DNA of 64,000 bases, taken from NCBI GenBank assembly GCA_964006375.1, contig OZ023265.1, positions 153,033,047-153,097,046 on the forward strand, in the 5' to 3' direction. This DNA is from Tillus elongatus. Its lineage: Eukaryota; Arthropoda; Insecta; Coleoptera; Cleridae. How positions within the stretch are numbered: position 1 is the first letter of the stretch; every line of letters begins with the position of its first letter. Positions 1 through 18,204 of the stretch are shown here, piece after piece. The notes beneath the pieces were generated by a model, which had not been told where the DNA came from, did not search any database, and saw only the letters and a program-made list of their open reading frames with translations. Made by a program: the position numbers and the translations under genes.

Positions 1-379
<379 letters not shown>

Positions 380-595
380 TAGAAAATGTTGCAAGGGTAT
401 GCTTAAATGAGCTCAGAACAGTATTTTGGTCACATGGTGATCGTTTAGCTGAAAATTGGGGCTCTAATCTCAGGATCGAAAAAATTATGGATCCAGGGAT
501 TCCGCAAAAAGAATGTCTCAAATACCCCGGCATTAAATATTTATTTTCGTGATTTTCAGTTTACCTAAAAAAAGTTATACATTATTTTAGATGAT
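380..595. other. Unassigned AT-rich spacer
   Basis: I see no supported gene or repeat. The 68-codon minus-strand open frame here has no recognisable motif. Confidence 0.5.
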
Positions 596-1008
596 AACAT
601 GGTTATTAAACGAGTGTTTTGCCTTAGAAAGAATGCGGACATAGTGGTTTCTTGCGTCGTTAAATGCTTGACGGTTTTCTTGACTGGGATTGTGTAGAAG
701 CGTTTTGTGAGCTTTGACCTTTTCAAGTCTGGCCTTGTCACAGGATTTAGAGAACCAGGGCTTTTGAGTGCCTGAAAAGGTTTTCTGTGTACGTGGAATA
801 AATACTTCCATGCCAGCTTGGATAAGTTCGGTGACGTTTTTTGAGATATCAGAGGGGGTCAGGATGAGAGAAGCAGACAAACGCCCATGGAAATGAGGGG
901 AAAGTAAGTTGTAGGGCCAAACGATACGTGGGTGTGATGACTGTGTGACCTCTGGTTGCATTGCGCAGGAAGCAGTGACCATGCCGTGGTCTGAGCGACC
1001 AAGGGGGA
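596..1008 (-). pseudogene. LINE-A fragment, endonuclease/RT linker
   Basis: Minus-strand translation gives a piece of a non-LTR retrotransposon ORF2: the end of the endonuclease (SDHGMVTASCAMQPEV), then a linker with 'KPWFSKSCDKARLEK' and 'AFNDARNHYVRILSKAKHSFNN' near 600. The DNA matches the copy at 32885-33190 closely over about 300 bp but lacks roughly 25 bp present there, next to 'cgcatttcgtcccagttcgc'. The 600-650 end overlaps in content with the start of the plus-strand LINE at 21190. Both ends are truncated, so this is not functional. Clade assignment (CR1/Jockey-like) is an inference from motif style. Confidence 0.8.
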
Positions 1009-1470
1009 GTTATGAATATTTCGAAATCACCCTGATACCAGGCGGCCGACTGTTATAGATTTTAGTGCCTATACTATCAGGGTGGTTCTTTGTCACATTG
1101 AGTCTATTCATAGATGTACAAAACTGATTTTTGTTACGGCTATTATAACAATGGAAATCATTATTCTTTTTTAAATTATTCCTGCGGTTATAAACGTAAA
1201 TACAAAGTAAAATATATAAACCAGGCAAGGGTAAAATTGTATGCCTTATGAACAATGGACGGCAGGATTCCAGGGGACCAGCATTCACTAAACATCTCAC
1301 AGCCCGCTTCTGGGTTATAAATACTTTTTTGCAACTCGAAGAGTTTCCCCAATAAACGAGTCCATATACCATTAGAGACTCAACAGATCCCAAACAAAAC
1401 CTCCTCAAGTTCTTAACGTTAAGGACCTGTTTTAAATTCCGAAGGATGTAACATAAGCTATTCACTCTAT
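1009..1470 (-). pseudogene. LINE-B fragment, C-terminal reverse transcriptase region
   Basis: The 151-codon minus-strand frame reads 'YGLVYWGNSSSCKKVFITQKRAV' in pieces, then 'ESCRPLFIRHTILPLPGLYI' and 'YNSRNKN'. This is the thumb/C-terminal signature of a jockey-like non-LTR reverse transcriptase (Y-G-x-x-x-W-G, Q-K-x-A-V-R, E-S-C-R, Y-N-x-R). The catalytic palm is absent and the frame is intact only over this short part. It abuts LINE-A at about 1009 in the same orientation but belongs to a different family. It is 5' truncated and fossil. Confidence 0.8.
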
Positions 1471-1539
1471 TGCTAACATAACTACAATGTTGACACCGGT
1501 ACGCGGGTTTATGTCAGAAAAAGTAAACTATGTACTGAA

Positions 1540-2397
1540 ATTAGATCTGTAAGTTAAAACACAAAAAAGTTATAGGCATTTAAAGAAAAAGACTTGATAT
1601 TTTCCTCTTAAAACGTCAAAGTAGCGATTTGAAACGTCAAAATTGGTAACATCTAGGCAAAGAACCTAAAACGAAGAGTGTTTTACAAACCCTTAAGTTT
1701 CAGATTTAACCGTCATTTTCCTTTATTTCTCTAAAATGTTTCCAGAAAATTAATTTCAAATAGACCCTTTCTCTGTTGCTTTGGCAGTCGTTTTTGTTAT
1801 ACACTTTATCGTTTAATGGTCTATAATTTTTAGTGAATTTTTGTAAAAAATCAATATATAAAAGTTCAATATATCCGTTACTATACAAGATACGAGAAAA
1901 AATTGTATACGTTAGTTATAGTGTGTCTTGAGCTGCATCTTATAAAGTTATTTTCATAACCAGAAGTAGCCCATAAGTCGTTGGTGATACAAATTTTCCA
2001 TTTTTTTTTTCTAATCGAACACCTTATATTATTGCATTTTTGCATTTTTCATCAAAATATAATGCTTGTTTGTAAGAAAAAAATTCTGAACGTAACAAGT
2101 GCGTTATGGTAGTGAATTTTCATTAAATGCTTTAAATTTGAATAGCTCAATTTGCTATTAACCTAAGGTTCCATGGCCAGAAAACCAGTTTTTTCGGGAA
2201 TATCTTAAGTTTATTTTCGATAAATTTTTGTACCCATTCAAACAATAAAGTTATGTAATTAAATATGGTACATTATTTTTACTATATAGGTTACACTGGT
2301 AACCACATTTGATGCCTGCTTTCTTTAAAAAAGATATATTGATGTTAAAAATATTGTTATAAAAATTCACTACCATAACGCACTTGCTGCGTCCAGA
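1540..2397 (-). mobile_element. L-form TA-bearing repeat, 3' third missing
   Basis: The 5' end is at 2397 (TCTGGACGCAGCAAGTGCG on the minus strand). The head module 2084-2397 (314 bp) has inverted ends, since GCGTTATGGTAGTGAATTTTC recurs inverted at 2096-2116. The middle module runs down to about 1540 and contains the 'aagtcgttggtgatac' and 'gacgtttcaaatcgc' landmarks. The (TA)n tract and 3' hairpin are absent. Confidence 0.8.
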
Positions 2398-2559
2398 CTT
2401 TTTACCATATGGATGTCTGATATTTGACATGGTTCTGCACGAGCGTCAGTACTAGTAAACAATTTACCTTCCGTCAACATAAACTTAAAGTTACTTGAGT
2501 CATGGTTGAAACAAATATTAGAAATCTTTAAGAAAAAAATGGAAAAGGACTACCATAAT

Positions 2560-3120
2560 ATTAAATATGGTAGGTTCTGGTGGCCCAACTCATATTCAGC
2601 AAGCGATATTGTAATTATTTAATGACACCGACCCTGGTCGCCCACAAATTTCCCAAAGCTTGGTAAACAAAATTAAATAAAAATTTAGAGAATTCGTACG
2701 TTTCACAGATTTACATAAATTGGGAGGGCTTTTACAATCTGGAGGCTGTGAATGCCTTATCGTAGCTTCAAGATAATCCCCATTATTTGCTTAAAGAGGT
2801 TGTATCAACTGAAGACATTTCACAACCGGAGACTTATTGAATTGTGCATAAGCACAGGTACGATCCGTACAAAGTTTTTTTGGCAAAAGAAATACTTGCG
2901 AATGATCTCGATCTCAGGGACAACAGTCAACCAACCGATTCTCCAGCAGGATGGAGCACCTTCACACTATGCGGCCCTTGGACTCACTTATTTTCTTCCG
3001 AATAGGTAGGTTTGCAGAAAAATTGGTCTCCTGATATGATGGATTTTTTATGGGAATATATTGCTGCCGCATAAACAAAGAAAAAATATATGCGTCGAAT
3101 TGAGAACCCCATTATTTTTA
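2560..3120 (+). pseudogene. Degenerate mariner-like transposase
   Basis: Pieces in different plus frames read 'DPGRPQISQSLVNKI' (about 2625-2675, the GRP linker between the two helix-turn-helix halves) and 'QQDGAPSHYA' (2943-2972, second catalytic Asp block), followed by a decayed 'DFFLWEYI'-like end near 3035-3065. Stops and frameshifts separate them, and much of the domain between them is missing or unrecognisable. The motifs are typical of the Tc1/mariner superfamily. I could not define terminal inverted repeats, and the copy is inactive. Confidence 0.7.
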
Positions 3121-4230
3121 AAGTTAATTAAAAATGACATGATCGTTAACTAAAGATGCCTACAATTTTACTGCAATTTTACCCCACCCCCTCACCATTT
3201 TCTACATTATCTCTTAGATTGATGGGTTGTTTCGTTTCTCTTGTAAGTATGCGAATAATGCTATACTTAGGATACAATTAGTCCATTCTGAACCAGTTAT
3301 CTTATTGCTGAATATTTTGTTGTAACATATGGTATATTACCTGAAAAGTTTCTGGCTGACCAGATGCAAGATAAATTTTTAACTTCTTACGTCAGGTGCA
3401 CATATGCGAGGCCTATATTAAAGTAACTGTATATGTTTATATTTTTGCAAGTAAGAATCAATTTGCAGTGATATTTATAAATAAACATGTAGTAGTTAGT
3501 AGCATTGAAGAACGCCTACTAAAACATTCATTCATCATTTTATCCTACATAATGCGCATTGATCATGTAAGATTTTAAGTTCCTCAGAGACTTGCAAACT
3601 CTTAAAACACTATTTTAAGTATATTTTTTCATCTTATAACACTGTTTAAAAACAGTTTTTCGTTCTACGAGTAGAAATTCTTACCGTGGTTATAAATTTC
3701 TATATACAGGTGTCTGGATATGATGAGCAATTTCAGGGGTATGCTACTCAAAAATCTAGTGCCACAAGTTCCTATAGCATTTTTTTGGAAAACTGAAAAA
3801 TAACAGAGTTACAGGGTTTAAAAAATTTTTTTGTCAAATTTTTGTCGACAATTTCGTAAATCGATTCTCTTAAAATTTGGTGCACTCGTATGCAATACCA
3901 TTTTGCATTTATAAAACTGCCCTTGACCAACAAATGATGATTCACAACTTTTTTTCTTGAATTTTTATCTTAAATTCAATACACGATTGAAAAGAATCAT
4001 AAAATCTTCAGAAAACGTTCTCCTGCTGCATCCCGATAAAGCTAACCGTTAAAAAAAAGGTCTTAAAGATTTGCTGGTATTGATTGAATACGAAATCACT
4101 TAATCTCATTTTCAATATTAATCAAATGTGCTTTGGAAACATTCTCGGTAAGAGCATGTGACGTCAGTTTTGACTAATAGTTTGTTTTGATTTTACTTGC
4201 GAAATAGTCCAGGTTAATTATACAATAAGT
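3121..4230. other. Unassigned AT-rich region
   Basis: No gene is supported. At 3708 'tacaggtgtctggatatgat' weakly resembles a mariner end and might pair with 'aaacaccctgta' near 4893, but similarity beyond the first bases is not convincing. Confidence 0.4.
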
Positions 4231-4260
4231 TGAATAGTAATAATAATAATAATAATAATG

Positions 4261-4307
<47 letters not shown>

Positions 4308-4362
4308 TATTATTATTACTATTATTATTATTATTGTTATTATTATAATAATTATAATATTA
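4231..4362. repeat. (TAA)n/(TTA)n trinucleotide tract
   Basis: About 75 bp of (AAT)n turns directly into about 50 bp of (ATT)n, making an imperfect inverted trinucleotide repeat that could fold on itself. The open frame across it (poly-isoleucine) is not a gene. Confidence 0.9.
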
Positions 4363-4539
4363 ATAATCTTTTTTGAGATTCTGTTATTTTTGAGTTTTCA
4401 CAAAAATCCCATAGGACTTTGTGGCACTAATTTTTCGAGTAGCATAATCCCCTTAATTTTTTGCTGATTATTTTCGGACAGCCTAGATAGTAGACGCCAA
4501 CGGCCATCTAAAAGAACAATTAAAAAAATCATGCTCGTA

Positions 4540-4904
4540 ATTGTCAATGACAATCTATCAAAATCATTCTATTGGTCTAGGCGGACCTCACTTATGGCTT
4601 TCTCGATCCTCGGAACTTAAACCCCCGATATTTTTTCCTGTGGGGTCACATGAAATCGTGAAAGGAATTTGGCAGTCTATGAGATATATTTGATTCATAC
4701 ATTCTTGCTGGCGATAGTCTTTTTTAACAGATTCTGTATATTAACAAGCCTTACATGTAATAATTGGGTAATTAAACATTGTTATTGAAAAAGTTTCCAA
4801 AACAATGCGACCTTCCGAAAATGACCAGAAGACAAATATTCTTTAAATAATCCGGGGAAAACCCTTTGGATTTTTGCACTATGTCTATTTAAACACCCTG
4901 TATT
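4540..4904 (+). pseudogene. Mariner-like transposase C-terminal scrap
   Basis: Plus-strand translation around 4595-4670 gives 'LNPRYFFLWGHMKS', a decayed copy of the mariner segment containing the third catalytic Asp (xPLDFFLWGHxK). The Asp itself is lost. 'aaacaccctgta' at 4893-4904 could be the right terminal repeat. It is too short and eroded to place in a family. Confidence 0.5.
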
Positions 4905-4920
4905 GTTTACTCAGCACACA

Positions 4921-6438
<1,518 letters not shown>

Positions 6439-6518
<80 letters not shown>

Positions 6519-6651
6519 CATATAAAAATTGAAACTGACCCCGGATATGGGTTCCAGCGGTCCTAGTTCGTGCTCATTTGAAAAAAGTTTTGCAAAGTCT
6601 CACCATCGATACCTCTCCATTAGTGATTTTTTTAAAATGAAAATTCACTAA
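6439..6651 (+). mobile_element. S-form TA-bearing repeat, right half
   Basis: (TA)n at 6439-6517 is followed by a complete right arm ('tgaccccggatatgggttcc', 'catcgatacctctccattag') and the terminal palindrome ending CACTAA at 6651. The left arm is missing, so this is a 5'-truncated copy. Confidence 0.85.
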
Positions 6652-6672
6652 TAATGAAAACTCACTATTAGA

Positions 6673-7423
6673 AACAACGTGCCATGTTTGATAAAAATAA
6701 CTTTAATGTTTGAAAATGTAAAAAAATTCCGAAAGTAAACTTAAAAAACTGGTTTCTTGGCCAACGCACCTTATAGGTTAATAGCAAATTCAGCTATGCA
6801 AATTTTAAGCATTTAACAAAAATTCGCTACCATAACACACTTGCTAAGTCACGAATTGCTTTTGTTACAAACATGTATTATATCTCGATGGAAAATGCAA
6901 AAATGCAATAACATATTGTGTTCGATTAAAGAAAAGATAATTTGATTCACCAACGACTTATGAGCCAGCCTGTGATTGTAGTAATAATTTTTTAAGATGT
7001 ATCTCACGACACCCTATAATTAATGTATACATTTTTTTTCGTATCTTGTATAGTAACGGATATATTGAGCGTTATTGATTTTTCGCCAAAAATTATGTCC
7101 CATTAAACTATAAACTTTATAGCTAAAACTACCGCCAAAGCATCAGAAAAAGGGCCTATTTGAAATGAATTTTCTGGAAACATTTTAGTAAAATGAAGGA
7201 CAATGACAGTTGAAGTTAAGACTTCAGGGTTTGTAACACATTCTTCTTGCGACATTTTCTTTATATAACCCATAGTAGTTTCAGGTTTTTTGCCTAAATG
7301 TTGCAAATTTTGACGTTTTCAATCGTGACTTAGGGGCCCTAGTTTGCGCTCATTTGAAGAAATTTGTTCAAAATTCAGGAGTCGCAATCTTCTCATTAGT
7401 GAATTAAAAAAAAGATTCACTAA
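6673..7423 (+). mobile_element. L-form repeat with internal deletion of the (TA)n segment
   Basis: It starts inside the head module ('gaaacaacgtgccatgtttg'). The right end of the head (inverted GACGC motif) lies at about 6825-6855, and the middle module follows to about 7330. At 7331 it jumps to the right arm ('aggggccctagtttgcgctc') and ends in a hairpin closing CACTAA at 7423. The segment normally carrying the microsatellite is absent. Confidence 0.8.
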
Positions 7424-7462
7424 AATTGTAATTATGTTGGATCACTATTTTTAAAGACCTTT

Positions 7463-8404
<942 letters not shown>

Positions 8405-8933
8405 AAAGTTTTATTAGGATTGATGTAGCAATAATTTTTAATATTAATGTTTCAATATTAATATTAATATTAACATTACTCACATGCAAGTTGTTTGTAT
8501 AAATACTACTATTTCGTGTTATCTAGGGTTTTCTAAATGTCACATAATATATCATACCTTAAAGAAAAACTTTAATGTTTTCTGTGCTTGACCGTGATTT
8601 TAAAAATACTAGAAAGCTGACATGAGTAGGCTAATACATTCGATTATAATAAAAAGAAACTTACAAACCTATTTTTATTTTTGTATATGGCATTTTCCCA
8701 TGTTATTGAAGATGTACCAACTGTTTAAAATTGCACATGTAAACATCTAATTCAGTTATTATTAGGATACGTATAAAAACATTCCTCCGCCACAATTATT
8801 ATCTAAAAAACTTTACAATTTTGACACATCAAATAATTTTATAAAATGCAAACTGAGATATATTGCATGAGACTTATTTTGTATACTGATTACAGTCGAT
8901 TTCTCATAACATATGTTAAATACATTATAATAT
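8405..8933. other. Unassigned AT-rich sequence
   Basis: No gene or repeat is recognised. Confidence 0.4.
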
Positions 8934-9107
8934 ATACCGCGTTGAATATAACAGTGCCACCGTCAAAGCTTAACAACGTCGGACATGGTCAGTATTTGGA
9001 TGGGTGACAACATAGGAACATCGTGTGCTGTTGAATGCCATCGGAAGGCAAATATATTTGCTAATCAAGTTTCCTTAAGAAAACAGAGAGACTTAGGTTG
9101 GGTTAGA
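8934..9107 (+). pseudogene. 5S rRNA-derived relic (pseudogene or SINE3-type head)
   Basis: The segment 8934-9042 follows the 5S rRNA layout: 'taccgcgttgaata' near the start, 'agcttaacaacgtcgg' at the box A position, 'ggtcagtatttggatgggtg' at the intermediate element/box C, and 'gaacatcgtgtgctgttg' at the 3' part. Substitutions, including loss of the GGGGACCGC-like stretch, argue against a functional 5S gene. The next 65 bp (to 'ggttgggttagag') are not 5S and lead straight into (TA)n. This is what a 5S-headed SINE with a simple-repeat tail would look like. Only one copy is visible, so pseudogene is equally possible. Confidence 0.7.

Positions 9108-9196
<89 letters not shown>
9108..9196. repeat. 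(TA)n microsatellite
   Basis: Nearly pure TA with one interruption (TACATA), directly after the 5S-like segment. Confidence 0.9.
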
Positions 9197-9199
<3 letters not shown>

Positions 9200-9204
9200 A
9201 TAGG

Positions 9205-9640
9205 TATATACATATATCCATATATGCAGTGGAGAATAGCGCAAAGCTCCTTATCTGGTTTTGTGGCGGTTCTAGGCTTCCACATCGCAGTCCACGTACA
9301 CACAGTACAGCAAGAGCGATGATGTGGAAAGAAACTAGTGAGCGAAGATAACTTCTCCACTGGTTAATACCACGACGGGCGTTGTATCACATCACTTCCT
9401 ACCCACCATTGGCGGGACTTGCGGTATGATGTAAATCAGGTGACATAGACCGGTTTTGTCCTTCTTTGGACTGTTCAGAATGCCAGAGCAATGCTCTAAC
9501 AAGTCGGTCTTAAGGCAGGTACTGCCATATAATCCAGTGGATAACAGTGCGGAGCGCCATCTCTGCTTTTATAGAGGTTCTAGGGTTGCAGCCGTCTTAA
9601 GTACAAACAAGAACGAAACCGGTCCATGTCTCCTGCTATA
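9205..9640. other. Unassigned, relatively GC-rich segment
   Basis: The base composition is clearly richer than the neighbours (for example 'cgcagtccacgtacacacag'), yet no open frame has a recognisable motif. It may be a fragment of an untranslated or structural-RNA-derived repeat, but I cannot identify it. Confidence 0.35.
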
Positions 9641-9648
9641 TGTATATA

Positions 9649-12480
<2,832 letters not shown>

Positions 12481-13337
12481 TTCCTATGTTTGACTTTATT
12501 GCTTTATTTTCACCCTTTTATGGCCCTCAAACCAGTTACATAAACATGTTGTTGCCTTTACAATTTTCTAGTACAAGTGTAAAAGGTCTTTCTTTGGGTA
12601 GGTAACACATATTGTTTCGATTTTATTACATTTATTCCGCATAATTTAAGACAATATATAACATTATTTCCATAGTAAATCAGGAACAAAACGTAATTCC
12701 TGACCTTGAAATACTTTTAGCAAGCACATGGGGGGTAAACAAAAAGATACATTTTTGAATCTCAATGTTAAGATCACATAAAATATTAAATCTTAAAATA
12801 AAAAGCTCAGGGTATTTAAGTTTGCACGCACTCTTTTTATTTTTAACCCAGAGAAATTATTATATCACAATAAAATTGTGAACGTTTTTGTTTCGGGTCA
12901 AAGTAGCTATCATTTTGGCAAATATTCTGACAGACGTGACGTCTGGTCTCGGTTCATAATTTTTTCACGTTCTGCGTCTAATGTAATATCTGTTCTGTAC
13001 CGTGCTGACAACGAATTAATATATTTTTGTAGTAGTTTGTTTTGTTACTTATATTTACATATTTTGTGTTATTTGTGGGAGTAGTAGAATTCTTCGCTTC
13101 AAAAATAGCCAGATATTTGAATTGTTTAAAAATTTTTGTGAAAAATATCATAAACATATATAGGCAAATTAATAATTGATAATTGATATTTATAAATACA
13201 TACCAGACATCAACAAATCTAAATATAAACGTTTTTGTTGTTGTTTTTTATAAAAGAGTTCATAAAAGGCCAATGTTATGTGTCTCAAAGACCTTATAAA
13301 ACTAATTGTTGTGCCATGAAATGAGTGTTGACAAATT
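12481..13337. other. Unassigned AT-rich sequence
   Basis: No supported gene. A 68-codon plus-strand frame at 12878-13084 has no recognisable motif. Confidence 0.4.
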
Positions 13338-13710
13338 TTTAGTGAATTTTCGTAGAAAAAATTCACTAATGTGTAGAAAACAAGTTTTGAGTTTTAAAAA
13401 GATTTATAAAAACGATCGCAAAGAAGGCAACTTAGAACCCATATCCCGGGTTGGTTTCAGTTTTTATATGTTTACGTAGATACAGTGTGTCGCATTTCTA
13501 CAACAAAGCTCAATATATACGCTATTATACAAAATACGAGAAAAATTGTATGCGTTAATCATAGGGTGTCTTGAGATGCATCATATAAAATTATCTTGAC
13601 AATCATAGTGGGCCCCATAAGTCGTTGGTGAAACAAATTTTCTTTTTTTTTTTATCGAAGACGCCTTATGTTACTGCATTTTTGCATTTTCGATTGAATT
13701 ATAATCCTGG
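13338..13710 (-). mobile_element. L-form repeat fragment without microsatellite
   Basis: On the minus strand the order is middle module ('aagtcgttggtg', 'caatatatacgctattatac'), then a right-arm version ('gaacccatatcccgggttgg', 'tttatatgtttacgtagata') ending in the hairpin AGTGAATTTTCGTAGAAAAAATTCACTAA at 13338-13368. The same order recurs at 43100-43500 and, inverted, at 23600-23770. This shows a sub-module with its own hairpin inside the L form. Confidence 0.75.
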
Positions 13711-13908
13711 TTTGTGGAATCTAAAAGGGATACAAGTCTCGAAGGCAGCACCCCACACCCATGGGAACAACATTCCGACTGTAATTGTATCCGTGGTTTA
13801 TACATTATACATTAAGAGGGAAGAAACTACTAAGGACAAAATAAGTTTTTAACCTAAAACAGAAACCCAAGGTTCTTTGTAGCAGCCTTCGCAATATTGG
13901 AAACATAT

Positions 13909-14345
13909 AGAAGCCAGATCTCTGCAACTGTTACTGAACAATCCAGCAGCTTTAATCGGCAACTTAATAAGCTAATAAGGCTACGGCAAAACAGCACGGA
14001 AGCCATTTAGCCTTCCAACTAGCATCGGCAGTGAAAGTCTAAAATCATCAGATTTAATTAAAAAGGTTAGAAGCCAGATCTCTGCAACTGTTAAAAGTAA
14101 CTCTTTTAACTCTAGATAAAGTGACAATATGTGTTCCTTGACGTATTAAACCAAACAGGTTGACAAAAGGGTTACCAGAGCGTTGTCAGCTCTGTTTTAG
14201 TCTAACTACTGAACAATTCAGCAGCTTTCATCAGCAACTCAGTAAGTTAATAAGGCTACGGAAAAACAGCATGGAAGCCATTTAGCCTTCCAACTAGCAT
14301 CGGCAGTGAAAGTCTAAAATCATCAGGTTTAATTAAAAACGTTCA
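13909..14345 (+). repeat. Tandem direct duplication
   Basis: 'agaagccagatctctgcaac' occurs at 13909 and 14067. A unit of about 135 bp running from 'tactgaacaatccagcagct' to 'aaaatcatcagatttaatta' recurs almost unchanged from about 14210 to 14335. About 115 bp between the copies appears only in the second unit. Nothing codes. Confidence 0.85.
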
Positions 14346-14728
14346 AAAATTCATCATTAATACACATTATAGTCATTCCGTTGTTCACTCTGTTTTGCTA
14401 TTTCTTTCATATTCCAGATTTTTATACTTTGTAAAAACAGATAATAATTTAGTCCCTGATTTAAAATTGCTTAGATTTTCTATATTATGATAATTCTTGT
14501 TTTGTTTTATTGTTGTATATTATTATTGTAATACCGGTGTTTATTAAATTATTAAGAATATACTGATTTTTTTTTTGGTGGTAGCAAGGCAGTTTCCAAA
14601 GGGTCCCTCTTCTGGTTCAATGACATGTTTATAATTCCTTTGCTACGATTTTTAAAATTTGAACACATTTCGCATGAATACTCGTCTTTCGGTCATGGAG
14701 AGATCACGATTGTAGGTTTCTAAAAAAG
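14346..14728. other. Unassigned AT-rich sequence
   Basis: No feature is recognised. Confidence 0.4.
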
Positions 14729-16081
<1,353 letters not shown>

Positions 16082-16204
16082 AAATATCTCCTCAAATAAG
16101 TGGAAATTAGACACCTGGAACCCAAAGCCTTAAAGTTTGACGTTGAAATGTGTGTTTTTTCTTAGAAACTATGACTTCTCTCTGTATTGTAAAAAGAATA
16201 AAAC

Positions 16205-16551
16205 CTGGGGACGCAGCAAGTGTGTTATGGTAGTGAATTTTCATTAAATGCTTCAAATTTGAATAACTCAATTTTCTATAAATTAAGAAAGCTTAATTTT
16301 GGTACGTAGTAAGTCCTTGCCCAAAGCAACTTATCCACCAAATTTTATTGAAATAGCTTTGTAATTTTCGAAGAAAAATTTTTCTTCGAAAGAAAACTCA
16401 AAATTTTTCCGGAAAACCTTACCTGATTTTTATGGCTAACGAACTCATTCAAGTCACTAATAAAAGAAAGGTACTTGTTGAGTTTCATCCAAATCGGTTA
16501 ATTATTTGTTGAGTTATCGGTTGGATACATACATACATACACACACAAATA

Positions 16552-16618
<67 letters not shown>

Positions 16619-16739
16619 TGAAACTCACCCCAGATATGGGTTCTAGGGGTCCTAGTTCGCGCCAATTTGAAAAAATTGTTGCAAAGTCCCACCGTCGATA
16701 CCTCTCCATTAGTGAATTTTTTGAATAAAAATTCACTAA
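16205..16739 (+). mobile_element. S-form TA-bearing repeat, full length (about 535 bp)
   Basis: This is a reference copy of the short form. GGGACGCAGCAAGTGTG is at 16208 and TAGTGAATTTTCATT is subterminal. The left arm contains 'gcttcaaatttgaataactc' and ends 'gagttatcggttggatacat'. (TA)n is at 16548-16614. The right arm follows and the hairpin TTAGTGAATTTTTTGAATAAAAATTCACTAA ends at 16739. It lies about 120 bp downstream of the L-form copy in the same orientation. Confidence 0.9.
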
Positions 16740-17384
16740 TACAAAACATGTTTAATAAAAGTAACATGTTTATAGAAAATATGAATTATTTAGGGGCATA
16801 ATATCATTTTTTAGTGAATTTTTTATCTTCAAGTTCAGACAAAAAAAAAACAGCTTTGCACACGCGGAATTTAAAACACAAAACTCAAAATAGGAACTAG
16901 TTAGGTACTGTTTTGGCATATAGTTGATATATAAATTGAATGTTATGACGTCAATAAACACCACTACTTGTAAATATGACAAATTTTTATCTGTCGTGGA
17001 ATTGTCTTAAAATTATTGTTTTTGAGGATTACGTGGAAATATTCTCATATAAAAGTTGTAATAAACTGCTATTACAGCTGTGCAAAAATATTGAACGCCA
17101 AAAATAATAAGCAAGGTCTAAGTAATATATTAACAACAATATGACATTACAATTTGCGTATTATTTAAGAGAAATTTTAAGGTTTTTAATCGCTGAATTG
17201 TAACATCAGTCTAGTGATGAATTTTTAAGCGCATTTTCATGTTTTTAAATCAAAATACAGTGTTCAAGATAGCATTATTCCTTTTATGTGATTAAATCTG
17301 TAAATGTTCATGCTTTTTCATAAACTAGTGAACTTAGAATTTTCCAATTCTTCTGACTTTATAATTCACCTCACGAACACGTAT
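16740..17384. other. Unassigned AT-rich sequence
   Basis: No gene is recognised. Confidence 0.4.
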
Positions 17385-17890
17385 CATTAGAGAACCGTCT
17401 AATTCCCTGGCAAGACTCCGCTAAACACCTCGGAGTTTTCCTCGACAAACGCCTAACATGGAGCCCCTATGTCCAACATACCCGACGAAAAGCTTCGATG
17501 TTTATCTCGAAGCTCCTTCCACTTCTTAACAGAAATTCCAAATTGTCCATGGACAATAAACTGCTCAAATACAAAGTCATAATCCGGCCAGCCTTGACCT
17601 ATGCATCCCCTGCATGGACCACCGCGGCCGACACACACATCAAGACTCTTTAAATCTTCCAGAATAAAATTCTGACAATGGTTACCGGAGCGCAATGGTT
17701 TGTCAGATTCACTCTGATCTGGAAATGCCTTCGATACGTGAGTTTATAACTCAACTATCCACCACTCAGTTCGCAAAAGCCGTTTCTCACCTAAATGCTC
17801 TCCTTCGTAATGCCACCAACTTTCAAATAGGCATAAGCGTCCAAAGCTTATACTTACTCGCTCACACCCCCGCGCCAAAAACATAATGGA
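17385..17890 (+). pseudogene. Jockey-clade LINE, C-terminal RT fragment
   Basis: Plus-strand translation from 17391 gives 'KHLGVFLDKRLTWSPYVQ', then 'KLLPLLNRNSKLSMDNKLL' and 'IIRPALTYASPAWTTAAD', a textbook jockey-type thumb region. An in-frame stop (TAA) at 17650-17652 and a frameshift near 17700 precede 'DLEMPSIREFITQLSTTQF'. The catalytic palm is missing, so this is a 5'-truncated dead copy. GC content is visibly higher than the surroundings. Confidence 0.85.
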
Positions 17891-18204
17891 AACATTCAAA
17901 CCCAAACGTCATTGTGTGAAATCTATTCGACGGAGGTATAGACTGAAGTCCGGACTCCAGGGACTGGAGTTTAGTGAGTAAGACTCTCACAGTACATCGA
18001 TATGCCACACGCTACGTTGTTCTGAATGAGGTCTGCATGCAGCATTTTCCACTCCGGTATCAACAACAACAAAAGCGTTCACAGTGCATAATGCAAAATA
18101 TTGGTCCATCGTTAACATCATCTACCTACAAAAGACTAGTGTTCTCTTAGACAGTGGTTCATCAGCCATATGAGCCCCATAGTCTCGTACGTAACCTAAT
18201 CTTT
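17891..18204. other. Unassigned spacer between two LINE fragments
   Basis: It contains no recognisable coding sequence. Part may be 3' UTR of the plus-strand jockey fragment. Confidence 0.4.

Noticed and set aside
4258..4467. Poly-isoleucine open frame resembling a membrane peptide
   Set aside because: It is an artefact of the (TAA/ATT)n tract.
3708..4904. Complete mariner bounded by 'tacaggtgtc' and 'aaacaccctgta'
   Set aside because: The putative ends agree over only about ten bases and the interior between them shows transposase-like sequence only at the right side.
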